Source: Panopea generosa (lineage: Eukaryota; Mollusca; Bivalvia; Adapedonta; Hiatellidae). Taken from it: DNA of 64,000 nucleotides. Below the pieces are notes generated by a model. The model was given only the letters and a program-made list of their open reading frames with translations. It was not told where the DNA came from and ran no database searches. The stretch lies in the NCBI GenBank assembly GCA_029582155.1, contig CM055905.1, positions 6,884,062 to 6,948,061 of the forward strand, read 5' to 3'. Shown here piece by piece: positions 23,447-38,654 of the stretch. A program made the translations under genes and the position numbers. The stretch's first letter is position 1; each line of letters starts with the position of its first letter.

Positions 23447-26400
23447 CTGTAACATATAGAAGAAGGTCCTTTGTTATTCAATTTATATCAAATTAAATCA
23501 AAGTACTCAAGGTCCTGAGAGGCGCCATTTGTTTGTTTGTTTGAATATTTAGAGTCATTGCTATGCCATCCTGGGATCTTGGAAGGTTAACCGAAAAGTT
23601 TAAGTTTTGTGTTCATTAATGCATCGTCAGATACCAACAGGTAGCAACTGCGATACTCTCCATCCATCATGATGTATAAAGTTGACACACGAGGGGTATC
23701 CGATGATGTATAAATAGTGCATTTCAAGTATATGTTTTTCTATTCTATATTAAAATATTGTTGCCATAAAAATATAGTAAACAAGTTTTTTTAATGGACT
23801 ACCTGTCATATTTCAAAGTTAATACAATTGACAAGTTTGTATTTTTAATGTTTGATTCTGTAACAAAGTATATTTTCATCAGGTATCTGTGTATTTCAAA
23901 ATAAATACGAATTTCAGCAGACATTAATAGTTAAGTCTGAATACATCCCTAATGAACGAGACTTCAGTAATCTATGCGCCAACTTTATGAATCCGACTTT
24001 TGAAGGTGCTGACTTTTAGACCGGGTATATCAAGGTGGGCGACCTCCGTATTTTTTGCTTCAACCAAATTCTACAATTTGTTTACAAAATAAACCATTTC
24101 AAGTGGTGATTTAATCATATATTTGTTGAAATAAGATGCTGAATAAACCATTTATGATTGCATTGTTTTGTTTACTTGTAAAATGCTCTCAATAATACAA
24201 TACAATTAAAATTAGTTTGCCGAAAGAGGCGATCTTCCAGATAACCTACTCCACGACTTTATTAATTACTTTTAAATGGACTGATCAGAATCTATACAAC
24301 ATAGGGCATATTACAGAACTTTTTTTAACATTTCTGAATCTAACATCAATTCGAAATCAACCACGATTGACGACTGGAAGAAAGCCTGTTAATTTTACAT
24401 TTGCTTTAGGGACTATTTTCATTATTGATATGCGATATTCTAATTAGTATGGACACTCCTACAAGGGACTAATTTCATTGTTGATATGCTAATTAGAATG
24501 GACACTCCTACATTTCAGCCTTCGTAGTAAATAGCAATCATGTGCAGACATAAAATATCAAAAGTACAGACTCAAAACACATTTTGATGTCATTATTTTA
24601 TTTTCCGTACATTGAAAAGTTACTTTCATCAGACAGATACATAAACAAGAGGACGCTCTACTGACTCATAGTGGCCATAGCACTTTTTGAAATTCTACTA
24701 TGCAACAGAAACATCGGGGTGGGGTCATTTTTAACTCTAGGGACACCATTTGAACAAATCTTACAAAACTATAGTTGGTCCTCATTACCACATAAACATT
24801 TTGAAAATCTGTTGGACCGTTCATGAGAAGAAGTTTTGGACTATTTTTAGTAACGGTGGCCATCTTGAATTTCAGATCGAAAAAAAAACAACTTCTGTAT
24901 AGTCTTCTACTGCAATAGAAACATCCATGTGAAATTTCAGTTTAATTGGCCTAGTGATTTCAGAATAAATGAAAAAAATGAGAATTTTCTGTTTTCCCAC
25001 AGTATCCTTATGTAAAATTCTAAGTCCCTTTACAGGGCCCCTATATATTTTAGCCCCTAAATTCTTATCTGCAATCAAACCCCTACACATAGGGATAATT
25101 TATATCAAATATGTACAAATCTGACATACCAGTTCTTAAGAAAACGATTTTACTATTTCCCAATTTGTACCCTTTTTGGGCCCCTCCTGACCCATAAAGA
25201 CATAGGAACCCAGTCATTTTTACAAATCTTAACCTCCTTCACCTAACAATGCTTTAGTGAAGATATAGGCAAAATCATTTCCATTTAAAAAAAAAATATA
25301 TATATATATTATATTGACATGTGTCCCCTAATTGAACTCTCGGGGCAGGGTCATATTTAACCTTAGCGACACCATTTGAACAAATCTAACAATACTATAG
25401 TTAGGTCATCATTACTACATAAACATTTTGACAATCTGTTGGGCCGTTCATGAGAAAAAGATTTTTTAAGTTTTGGACTATTTTACTTAACGGTGGTCAA
25501 TCTTGAATTTCAGATCGAAAAAAAAAACCTTTTATATAGTCTTCTACGCAATAGAAACATCCATGTGAAATTTCAGTTTAATTGGCCTAGTGGTTTCAAA
25601 ACAAATGAAAGAAAAAGTGAATTTTCTGTTTTCCCATAGTATCCCTATGTAAAATTCTAAGTCCCCTTACAGGGCCCCTATAAATTTAAGCCCCTAAATT
25701 CTTATCTGCAATCAAACACCTACACATAGGGATAATTTATGCCAAATATGAACAAATCTGACATACCGGTTCTTAAGAAAACAAATTTAGTAATTCCTAA
25801 TTTTTACCCTTTTGGGGCCCCTCCTGACCCCTTAAGACAGTGGAACCCAGTCATTTTTACAAATCTGAACCTCCCTCACCAAACAATGCTTCTGTGAAGA
25901 TATAGGCAAAATCATTTCCATTTTAAAAAAAATAAATAAAATATTATAATGACGTGTCCCCTAATTGAACCTTCGGGGCAGGGTCATATTTAACCCTAGC
26001 GACACCATTTGAACAAATCTAACAAAACTATAGTTTGTCATCATAACTACATAAACATTTTGAAAATCTGTTGGGCCATTCATGAGAAGAAGATTTTTTA
26101 AGTTTTGGACTATTTTTAGTAACGGTGGCCACCTTGAATTTCAGATCGAAAAAAAAAAATCTGTAGTCTCCTATGCAATAGAAACACCCATGTGAAGTTT
26201 CAGTTTAATTGGCCTAGTGGTTTCAGAGAAAGTGCTGCTAACAGACGACAGACGACAGACGACGGACGACAGGCAATGCGCCATCACATAAGCACTTCTG
26301 GCCTTTGGCCAGTTGAGCTAAAAATCAAGAACTAATTTCTCTTGAGCAGTTAGAGGGTGCATATGAAATTAATTAAATTTTTCCAACATCCTATGATACT

Positions 26401-29400
26401 AATGAGACGCATGAAAATCTGGTGCCTCAATAAAAAGATAATTATAAAATATATAAAGATAATAGATATTCCCTGTAATGTGAGATTTTAATGTAATCTT
26501 TCCGACCGGCAAGGCTGACGGAAGGTAAACCTATAGTCCCCTCTGGTGAAACCGATTGGGGACTAATAAATAAATATGGTAATAAGCAGATATTCCTCTT
26601 TTATTTCTTATCTGCAACACAATCACTTCATCAATTTTTTCCACAACATTTGCATGTAGGCACATTTAAAAAATGGAGAAACAAACACAAACTTAAGATA
26701 AGTATCTGGTAATACTTATTAAAAACTTTCACTAAGAAAACGGTTTGGGACATCTGATGCACATTAAAATTAACATGTCAGGTTTTTAAAGACTTTTTAA
26801 GGGACTTAAATCGCACAAAGACACCTAGGAGTTCAGAATACTTTAAACTTAACATTACATGTATGGACTTGTACATACCTTCTATAACGGGCTCTGCATG
26901 CTTGACAAGAAGCCCAACTCCATCCACAAGGGCACTGATATGAGAAATAAGGGCCTGGGATCTATGATAATTTCCATTGCAGAATTGAACCGGTGTATAA
27001 CTGGACTTCTCCAACATACTTGTGTCTATCTCCACCTACATGTACATTGATTAAATACATGATTATAAGTAACAGAACAAGACATATTTGTAATATAACT
27101 TCACCTAATATCCATTGCTTTATTTGGATAGCAAGAATTTTTCTTATGTCATCGAAGGTGAACAGAGAAGGTCAGTACTTGAGCACACCCACTTCTGCAA
27201 GTAATTAACAACTTTCTATGTGATGGGTTTATGCAACAAATCTATATGATAGATCTATGCAACAACTTTTTATGATTGAGCTATACAACATATCCATTTT
27301 AAAAAAAAACAGCGAATGGTAGTGCTTTTAAACAATAAATCACTACACTAGTAACCAACCATTACCTGTAGTTCTTGACATTTGAGCAGCAGATCTTTAC
27401 AAGTGGTGACACAGATCTCCACATTCTGTGGGACATCACCCAGGTGCTGCAAACAGATAAAGGTACAAATATATTAGTTATCCCAATACATGTAGTTTTT
27501 TATATGATTTTATTTCTAAGATATTTAGTAAGTATTCATTTTTTTAAGGTATTTCAAAAGTTACAAAATTACCACAATAGCTGAATTTATCTTTTTTACA
27601 ACAAGTTCAATTAAAATTCCTTATAAAGATAGTTTTAAGTTTATGCATATATGCAAACAGGCACAAGTTCTAATTACATTGTATTAATAATAGACTACAG
27701 TTTTATAACTGAATTCTTAAAATTGCGGTGGACAAGTGCTCCAACACCCAGACTTTGTCAGTCTGATGCCCGGTGGCGTCTCGTCCAGGTTTTTTTCAAA
27801 TGTACTCCCAAAATGCAATCCTTCAGAGAAAATTTAAAGCAGTCGATCCCTTGTACAGGGAGAGTCGTACCCAGTTCACATTAAATACTCTATTTTAATC
27901 AGTGTTTCAAATGCCTCTTAACATCCCTTGGAAATGGCAAAAAGAATTATGACCTCCCAAAAATGCACAGTAATGTCCTCTGTAAAATCATGTTTTGTAT
28001 CCACTGAAACGTGAAACCATGATTGCTGCTGTTAATATTTTGCTGAAAGTTTTTTACTATCGACCTTCTACAGCACCAAGGTGCTATGTGTATATGAAAC
28101 AATGAAGGCATGTGACACCTTGATGTTATGAGGGGTAGCTATTCATCTTACACCTCATGTTATATATGAAACATTTATGTGGCTACTATGATATACCTAC
28201 CATGTTGTCATCACTGGAGTCAGATAGCGTCTGAGCCTTTAATTCAAAATCTTCAATGGTCCTGAGTGCTCCTTGTAAAGTTTTATCTATGAATGTCTCA
28301 CACCCATTGAAGAACGACTGACAGATGTCCACGCTCACCTAATATACAACATATAAATAGAAGATGAGACAGAGATTCCCAGTTAGGCAATTTTTACAAT
28401 ACCTGTTTGCTGTGTTCCAACCCAGTCTTTTGCAGCTTGAGTTTGATTTTTTTTTTAATGTCATTTTGAACAAAAAACAGAAATAATGAAAAAAAAACAC
28501 TTTGAAAGACAGTAACAAATTTAAGTAGCTGCAATTGGAGTAGGTAGGTAGGAGCATGACAAACAAATATTTTTTTTAAGAACGACCTAATGTATTATTA
28601 TATAAATGTACATGACATGTTAACATGATGTATATATGTTAAAGATAGAATAGTACAAACTGCTTGTATCCTGTTAACTATTTAATCTTTTTGAAACAAC
28701 AATTACATTCTTTAGTGAAAAAAAATACAATTGAAAAAGGGAAATAAAAACAGTTCACACTAAAACAGAAAAACAATATCCTCATCTATCTCTAGTAGAC
28801 ACTGTACCATAGCCCCATCTCTAGTAGACATTGCATCATATCCTCATCTCTAGTAGACATTGTACCATACCCCAATCTCTAGTAGACATTGTACCATATC
28901 CCCATCTCTAGTAGACATTGTATAATATCCCCATCTCTAGTAGACATTGTACCATATCCCCCCCATCTCTAGTAGACATTGTACCATATCCTTCCCCCCA
29001 TCTCTAGTAGACATTGTACCATATCCACATCTCTTGTAGACAGTTCCCCATCTCTAGTAGACATTGTACCATATCCCTATCTCTAGTAGACATTGTATCA
29101 TATCCCCACCTCTAGTAGACATTGTACCATATCCCCATCTCTAGTAGACATTGTACCATATCCCCATCTCTAGTAGACATTGTACCATATCCCCATCTCT
29201 AGTAGACATTGTATCATATCCCCCTCATCTCTAGTAGACATTGTACCATATCCCCATCTCTAGTAGACATTGTACCATATCCCCATCTCTAGTAAACATT
29301 GTACCATATCCCCATCTCTAGTAGACATTGTATCATATCCTCATCTCTAGTAGACATTTTATCATATCCTCATCTCTAGTAGACATTGTACCATATCCCC

Positions 29401-32400
29401 GTCTCTAGTAGAGATTGTACCATATCCCCATCTCTAGTAGACATAGTACCATATCCCAATGTCTAGTAGACATTGTACCATAGTAGACATTGTATCATAT
29501 CCCCATCTCTAGTAGACATTGTACCATATCCCCATCTCTAGTAATCATTGTACCATATCCCCATCTCTAGTAGACATTGTATCATATCCCCATCTCTAGT
29601 AGACATTGTACCATATCCCCATCTCTAGTAATCATTGTACCATATCCCCATCTCTAGTAGACATTGTACCATATCCCCATCTCTAGTAGATATTGTACCA
29701 TATCCCCATCTCTAGTAGATATTGTACCATATCCCCATCTCTAGTAGATATTGTACCATATCCCCATCTCTAGTAGACATTGTACCATATCCCCATCTCT
29801 AGTAGACATTGTACCATATCCCCATCTCTAGCAGATATTGTACCATATCCCCATCTCTAGTAGAGATAGTACCATATCCCCATCTCTAGTAGACATTGTA
29901 CCATATCCCCATCTCTAGTAGATATTGTACCATATCCCCATCTCTAGTAGAGATAGTACCATATCCCCATCTCTAGTAGAGATAGTACCATATCCCCATC
30001 TCTAGTAGAGATAGTACCATATCCCCCTCATCTCTAGTAGAGATAGTACCATATCCCCATCTCTAGTAGAGATAGTGTCCCAATATCACTGTACAGTTAT
30101 TGAAAGTTGCACCAAACACAAAACAGTACTGACCACCTGTAAGTCACCAGTGGAACAATCCGTCTCCTCGAAGTACAACATGTGAGTGTCTGTGGCCAGG
30201 GCTAACTCCCCAGTCAGTTTACACACATTGTGTACACCCTCGTGTAGACGCCCCATAGACTCTTCTATCAGGCTATCTATATCTCCTTCACAACCCTGGA
30301 ATGGTTAAACAGAAACAAAGCAAGGTTAAAATGGAAATCATACAAAGTTAACCTTGGATTATTCAAGTCATTTTTAATTGTAGGGATAAGGTCGATGTTG
30401 TCTAAGTGTGGTATCAAACCTAATGACCCGTGGCGCAGAAAAACCAACATGTTAGATTTGGGATCCCCCACAACATCTCACTATCAGTCATGACAAGACA
30501 GGGAGGAATCCTCAACATTGATAGCAAACTTCAAATATTACGAATAGTTTCTTTAGTAATCAAGATATCAGATACTGTTTAGCATACAGTCATGCCTCTT
30601 TTTGTTTCTATAAACCTTTAATATGAACTTTAAATACAAAAGTAAACTGACAGGATTGTAGAATGCATGCAGGTTTTTTAATTATTAACTCAATTACATT
30701 TTTTTCTTTTTCTTCAGACGATTAACAAAATAAACATACTGTATATAAAGATGTACATATCAAGGGGAGAGTGCAACTCTGTTATATCTTCATATAAATA
30801 AATAAGAAAATAGAGCAGTGTTACAATTGATATCTGAATTACCTGCTCATAAAACATATACAAACCTGCAAGAAGCGAACAATTTGACCTCCTATGATCT
30901 TGACCTGGTCCGTCATCTTACATAAAAGGTCATGAATGAGTGCAGATTGTAGACTTTGATACATGGACGCCCATGATGTGCTTGTGGTCATCAGCACATG
31001 CAGAGCATTTGTCAGCTGTATGCAGGATAGCTGCAGGACATCCGCATGACTGGTTTTATTGTTGTTGGTCTCCATGGCAACTGGAAGTTCAGCAGCGTGC
31101 ATAATGCAGGACTTGAGAGTATGACAGCTGTGAAGTACCTTGTCTGCAATGCTTTCTTCTAATGAGGAAGCTGTAACAGGAGATTTAGTATTATTTTACA
31201 CCTCATTCTTAGTTAGTTGATACTAATTTTTTTACTTTGATTGCGATGAAAGCTAAGAGCTTACATGAAGCGCTCTTGAGTCTGCTTCCTGAGAAGAACC
31301 AGTACTGAGTGTTGTTTTATGAAAGATATTGGGTTGAGCAGGGGATCAAACCCACAACCAACATTCTATCCATTACACTACTGCCCCACCTCAAGTTTTA
31401 GTTAGTCACTGGCAGTTTAGAGGCAGGATAAAGGGGTCTGGACTCCACTCCCATTTTGTTTGAAAAGAATGGGGTTTAATGTCATTTTCATCACATGACA
31501 GGTTATATATGGCATATCCAGTTTTATTGGTGGAGGAGGACCTCAGAATGAATCTAAGTAGTACCACTGAGTCTGTCTAGCCACAAAAAACTTGAAATGT
31601 TCTCACATAAAGATTTTGGACTGATCTGGACTCGAACCACGACCTCAGTGATGAAAGGTAAGTAGTGGGCATTAGACAAAAGTGATAAGACCACTAAGAC
31701 CCAGGTTGAAAAGAAGTACATATTTCAATGGAAATGGTGACATGCATATACTGAGCGAGATTTAAATAATGGAATCGTAACCTACCAACGCATGTATTTG
31801 GGAAGATAGGAATTATGTGTATATTGTGTAATTTCAAGAATTTGTATCACACCAGCACTTTTGGTCAAGTATTGTTTAAATATGTAATTATAACCAAAGA
31901 TGTTTAATTCCTAGCCCTCTTCAGAAGTAGACATATTTGGACCATAATGAATAAAAGATTATGACAGTCGACATATAAATTTCAGTCTTTTCTATCAGTG
32001 ATTCTCGAAATAATTTTAACAAAAATAATACAAACTAAAAATGTGTCTGTCAACATTAATGCCCCTGCTGCGGTTCAGAAAACAATTTTTACAGAAAATT
32101 AAGTCTAAAAGGGGGCCACAATCTTGTAAAGTTCGACTGATGCTGACAAATATCAAACTTGACTTGTATTTTGTAATTATACACGAAACACAAAATATAA
32201 ATTAAATACACAGACCCATTCAGATGTTATTAATCAGAAACCAATTGTTTACCGCATACGAACGAACAAACGGAAGAATGGACAGACAGGGGTAACAGTT
32301 ATACCACTTTATTATTTTTCGAATGGCAGAGGCATAAAAATATCCCCTGTTCGTCTGAGAAATATAAATAAAGACTTACATTTGAATTGACTCAGTACCA

Positions 32401-35400
32401 CGTTGACAATATCCTTACAAAGGGAGGCAACCCCAGGACCAATACTGACAGCAGGGTTATCTCCTTTTCCACATATTGAATCTAAAACAAGAATTCAATG
32501 TAAACTATTAAAATTCATATTTAATTCTTTCTAAGCCTGGCATTATAAATCAAGCTGATAACAACTGAGCTTAAATTCTGCTCAACAAGTAAATCTTCAC
32601 TACTGAAAGGCAGTATACATGGGGAAAAAAGTACACCGTCTATACAAATGTTGATGCTTATACACTTGATGACTGATTGATTGCATATTTAGCGTCAATT
32701 TTATGCCATTGAGGGCTAACAGACGATCAGTTAACCTAACCACTGTTTCCTGGGATCCGGAAAGGTTAACCAGTACCCGAGCAAACCCCATATTCACAAG
32801 TTAACTGATGACTTCCCCACTTAAATAAGCGGTGAGAGATGAATGATAATGAGACACAATGTCGCATATCAATCATCATGGAGATTGTTGCCGGACGGGT
32901 GATTCGAAATCACGACCCCTGGATTGGTAGTGAGATGCGATAGTCTGACTGAGCTAATCAGGCCCATCTTACACTTTATGAAGCTTTATGCATAAACACA
33001 TATTATAAACAGTAAATATACATTTGGGAACCATATTCATTGAAACAAAGTAGGCAAGACCATACCCAATTCTTAACTGGTTCATTCATCTACAATAAAG
33101 ATGTGCTATCTTTTTTATTGAACAAATCTTAAATTTATTTTGGTACTTAAGTACATTTGTGTCATACTCGCCAAAATGATCTGGCTTCTGTTTCACACAC
33201 TTACTTAAATGCTTTAAAACTTAACTTAATTTTGACTGGTTATTTATCTATTTTATAATCAATATCAATGCAACCATATGCAATTTTACTGAAACCTGTC
33301 TAAAATCACAATCACCTGGCTGCTTTTCTTAGATTTAAGATTTTAAGTTTTTAAATACATAAAGTGTGAGGGTAATTAGTTCATTAGACTGGCAGTGTAC
33401 AAACATGCAACTCATATATAAATGTAATCTTTAATTATTAACTGTGAGGTTTTGACTTTAAGTGACATCCTGGTGACATTCCCTATTTCTACACATGAAA
33501 GTGGGCAGTTTACCTTGTCTTGTGATGCTTCCATTCATACTGGAGACACTGGACAACAAGGCCTGTCTCAGACTTGGTGACGGTATTGATTTCCTCTTGC
33601 CATTCCTGTAATAGCATAACACAATTAGTTTGTTGAAAATGTTTTTGTATGCATTTGTTTAGCTTTGAATTTACAAGACTAGAAAAAAATGCAGAAATAA
33701 TGTCTTGATTAAGTACACTGCACATAGCCATGGCAGAAATAGAAACCCTGATCCTTTGCCAGATGCTCTACCAGACTACAACTAGACCATACACTCCACA
33801 TGCATTTACAAGATCTCCATGTATATAATTAAAAATTGTATGTTTCTTTGAAAATTTAATATCTAACAGTATACATTAAAACCAACTTTTAATGCCAACA
33901 CCGAAAACGCATTGAACAATTGATTTTGAAAAAAAGAAATCACTTCAAATAGACCAGGCTTCTGTTTTACCAACATTTTCCTAAGTTTTGCTTAATACTT
34001 AGAAATTTAATTTAATTGTAGCTGGTTACTTTAATATTCTTGAATCAATATCAATGAAACCATATGCAGTTTTTGTGGAACCAGTCTAAAATCATGACCA
34101 CCTGGATGATTTTTCTTATATCTTAGGTTTTTCAGTATGAAACATAAGTCTGTATACATGTTACTTACTTGGGTGACACTGGGGACATGCACATGCTGTC
34201 TTTGCCCCACTGATCTTCTGGATCATTAAAAACCTCATCATCTGTTGAACTCTCTGCTTCATTCTAAAACAGTCAGAATGTTTCTAAATAAAAACATTTC
34301 ATCAGGAATCTCAATAAAAAATACTGCCGATTTTGAAACTTTTCATTAAAATCTGAACAATGACACTGAATAGTACAAATCCTCTGTTTGTAACAACCAA
34401 GTATATGAACACGAATGAAAGAAAGGGTTTTACAGCACACCAAAATAGAAAGGTTTAACATGTATAATGCCAACAGGAAGATAGACTTCAGGCTCACTCT
34501 CCATGTACAAAAACAAGCCAACAGAATGACAAAAAAACACAACATATCAACAATTGAATATGCAAATTGAGCTTATAATGATACCTACATGCACAAAACT
34601 GCACATTTTCAGACACATTCTATCCAACATTCAATCTACCATCTCTTACAACCTGTATGAGCTACAGTGATCCAGTTCTTTCTATCACTCAAATGGTACC
34701 ATGGAACCACACAGGGCTCAGCGATTTAACCACAAAAATGAACAAATACTTTATACAATACTTAAATACTTTAACACTAAATTTTTACTAGGTTACTTAA
34801 ATATTCTATTATCAATGTCAATGAAACCAAATGCAGATTTTCTGGAACCAGTCTAAAATCATGATCACCTAGTTCCTTTAACCCTTTACTTCATATAGAC
34901 GCTATTTGACACTTTAATATAAATGCCTTTGGACACCTAATAAAGAAGGCTTTTGAATTATTGGGTGAATTATGTTTATATCAACTGACAGAGTGGAAAA
35001 CAGTGCAGGAAGTGTTCAGATTGCTTGTTACGAGCAATCTGAACTCTTCCTGCACTGTTTTCACAGGCCTTCTGTGATTGGTGCGGGAAAAACGTGTATC
35101 TAATGGAGTAAAGGGTTAAGTATATAAGTAAATTACTTAAATATTTGGGGAAATAGGAGCATGATGTTTTATCTAATTTGCCGACATACCTGGTAGAGGT
35201 CCCGCATCTGGATTAATTTATCCTCAAACTTTGCCAGGGTCCAGTGTGTACAAACATTCAGCTTAGAATTGGTCACTTTTATCACAGTCCGAACCTCATC
35301 ACCATCCAAAAAGTCCTCTCTGCTGAACACCTGAAATGAAAAACAAATCATAATATTTTGATTTTTTGTCCTTTTTCCTTGTTTCTATATGTACTTTGCT

Positions 35401-38400
35401 TATGTAAAAGAACATCCTATGAACAGCTAATAGCCAAAATGGGCCTTATTTATGTAATAATAATAGGACATGCTTCCAAGGATTACTATACTCATATATT
35501 CTTCCGCTCTTTGGACCTATGCATGTGTTTAATGAAGCTGAACAAACAGTCAACTGTTTGTGTTTTCCTTTGCAACTCTGTACAATCATTTACCAAAGCT
35601 GGGGCGATAGTGTAGTGGACAGAGTATTGGCCGCTCATCCCAGCTGTTGATTGTTTGGTCCCAAGCTCAACCAGATGCTTTCAAAAGGAGAGGGCCAAGA
35701 TGGCCCTATATCGCTCACCTGAGTGACCTTGAGACACCCAAATTAAGTAGATTATATAATACATGTACACTCAAAATTCCAGAAAAACGAGAGTAGTTAG
35801 AATTTTGATTTGTTTTGAAAATGTAACAGATGCGTAGTAAGAGTTGTGCGATAACAATAGTATCCTTGTGTGGATATCTGGATATCAGATATCGAAAGGA
35901 AGTTTTCATTATATATCCATATAAAGAAAACCAGCCTCCCCTCCTGGCGACTATGTTTTTCGATGAATCGCAATGGCTGGAACAAACTTGGCAGAGGTTC
36001 ACCCATAGTAAATGTCAGTGAAATTACATCGAAATCAGGTCAGTAGATTCTGACAAAAAGGCTTTTGAAGTTTTTACTATAGCTGCCTATATACATGTAG
36101 TAAACTAGCACCTCACTGTGGCGGTCATGTTTTTTAACAAACCACAACTGCTTGAACAAACTTGGTAAAGGGTCAAGGAACATTTCTGCGAAATTGTTTT
36201 AAAATCGATCCGGTGGTTTCTGACAAAAAGATTTTTTAAATTTTTACTATAGCTTATATAGTAAACTAACCCCACCGCCTGGCAGCAATGTTTTTTTACA
36301 AATCACTACGGTTTGAACAAACTTGGTGAAGGATCCTCCAAGGAACATTTTGTGTGAAATTATTTTAAAATCGAGCCAGAAGTTTCTGACAAGAAGATTT
36401 TTTAAGTTTTTACTAATTAAACATGCCCCGCCCCCTGGCAGCCATGTTCTTTTTACGAATCAAGATGGCTTGAACAAACTTGGTAGAGGGTCACCCAAGG
36501 AACATTTCTGTGCAGTTACATCAAAATTGGCCCAGTGATTTGGTTTAAACATATTTATTCATTCAAATGTACATATATACACATACGTTTAGGTATAACC
36601 CAGTGGTTTCAGAGAAGTTGTTAGAAGCTAAAGTTAACAACGGAAGACAGACCACAGACAAAAGACGGCGGACGACAGACACCAGGCGATCACAAAAGCT
36701 CACCTGTGAGCCTTTGTGCTCAGGTCAGCTAAAAATTATACTCAGTACTGGTTCTACCCAGGAAGTGAACTCGAGAGCGGTTTATATAAGATAAGAAACC
36801 CCTTTTCAATATATTATTCTAGCATGTTATGGACATACATGTACTTACAGTTGTGATGGCTCAGTGCATATCTAAAGGTCTTTTTTGTCAATTTTTAATA
36901 TAAATCCTAATATAAGTCCTTCAATACTTAGAAAAAATTTGAACTAGTAAATTGTCAAAGTCAAGACAGCAAGGCAGTAATGTCAACTCACTGTCCGTTT
37001 CTTCAGGTACTGGCTGATCTTGTTGGCCTCCCGTACTTGTAGGGCTATTTTGTATAAATCCATTTTACCTGTAAAAAGATAGACAACTTAAAAAACTGAT
37101 TGAACAGAATATGATCAACTTTATATATATGTAATGACTTCACTGCAGCAGTGGTCTGGCGGAACAGGGTCTGCCACTCATGTAGACGGCTGTCGGTTCG
37201 AACCCTGTCTGGGTGATATCAAAAGCTTGAAAAATGGTACCAGAAGTTTCTTCACTTGGCTCTCCACATTTTGAGGATAGTTTTAAGTCTGGTCAGCCCA
37301 GTCAGCATAATTTACTTGGCATCATCAAAATATGTGTCAACGACATATTCCAGTGCAGCAGCACTTAGAGCAAGCAGACACCATCACGATGGGACTGGAA
37401 CTTTATTAAAAGTGAAGCCAAACACCATAAACATAACAATATCAAACTCAATGTAATAAACAACATGCATAAGAAACTTTGGAGAAAGGAAAAACATTTC
37501 ATCTAATAATGTTTACAGCAGAGCTGTAGTGCAGTGGACAGTGTGGGAGGTTGTGGGTTTGATGCCCAGATCCTCCCAATAGCCTCTCATAAAACAGCAC
37601 TCAGTACTGGTTGTACCCAGGAAGCCGAGCGGTGAGTGGTTCACATAAGCTCTGAGCTTACTTCGCAACTGCTCTAAAATAAATCAGTATAAACTAAACT
37701 AATTAAACTAATATTGTTGCAGAATATCAATATTTATACATGAACATCACAAAAAGATATTAACAGTTATTTGAGAATAACAATATGTCGAAGGATATAC
37801 CAGATGACCGATGTTATATGTTATGACCTGTTTTATTTGACACTGAATATTTTTCATATTTACCGTTCGAAGACTCCACCGTCATGGGTGTGGGACTGCG
37901 GAGTCTGCGTGAATCTTCATTGCGACGTTGTTTAAGTTCCTCCAGTTTCTGCGCCTCCTGGTCCATCTGGGAGTTGAGGAGCTCCAAGATACGCGACCTC
38001 TCACTCATCACATGACTGGAAGCCTGCAGATGTATAACATAATTACAAACGTTGAATAAATCCATAAAAGGCCATCTTTAATAAATTATTTTATTTGCTG
38101 TTTCCTTGCCCCAGGATTTCAAAATTCCTGGATGTTGTGTCTTTCCATAAAAGCTCCATAATGTCCAGAAGTATGTGTGTACATGTTAAAGAATACCGAT
38201 GCGCTGGTCATGGGGTAGGGGGTCAAGCGTCACATGCGGTAGGTCGTGGGTTCAATCCCCTGCTAGATCATACCAAAGAATTGAAAAATGGTACTAGAAG
38301 CTTCCTCGCTTAGCGCACAGCATTTAATGGATAGTTCTAGGTCTGGTGTGCCCAGTGTCAGTATAATGTTACTGGGTGGGGGTATGACACCATGCGTCTA

Positions 38401-38595
38401 TCACATGACACTCCAGCGTGGCAGTGCTTAGAATACTGTCTAAATTAGACACCAGTGCAATATGACTGAAAATTGTTGAAAGCAATGTTAAATAACATAC
38501 AGCAACAACAACATGTTTAAGTACTAACAACTGAGTAAAAACCAATACCACATATACGTACCAATGTAAAATATTCAACTCCTTCATTACTACTG

Positions 38596-38654
<59 letters not shown>

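Noticed and set aside
24872-25090. Open frames in modular elements (also 7805-8002, 14024-14257)
   Set aside because: They are short, lie in repeated modules and are not conserved in frame between copies.
28784-30078. CRISPR-like array of 30-bp repeats
   Set aside because: Units abut without unique spacers, the DNA is eukaryotic and intronic, and variants follow minisatellite patterns.
33510-33731. 73-codon minus-strand frame over KIF14 exon 19
   Set aside because: Only a different frame joins exons 18 and 20 in phase; this one is a shadow.
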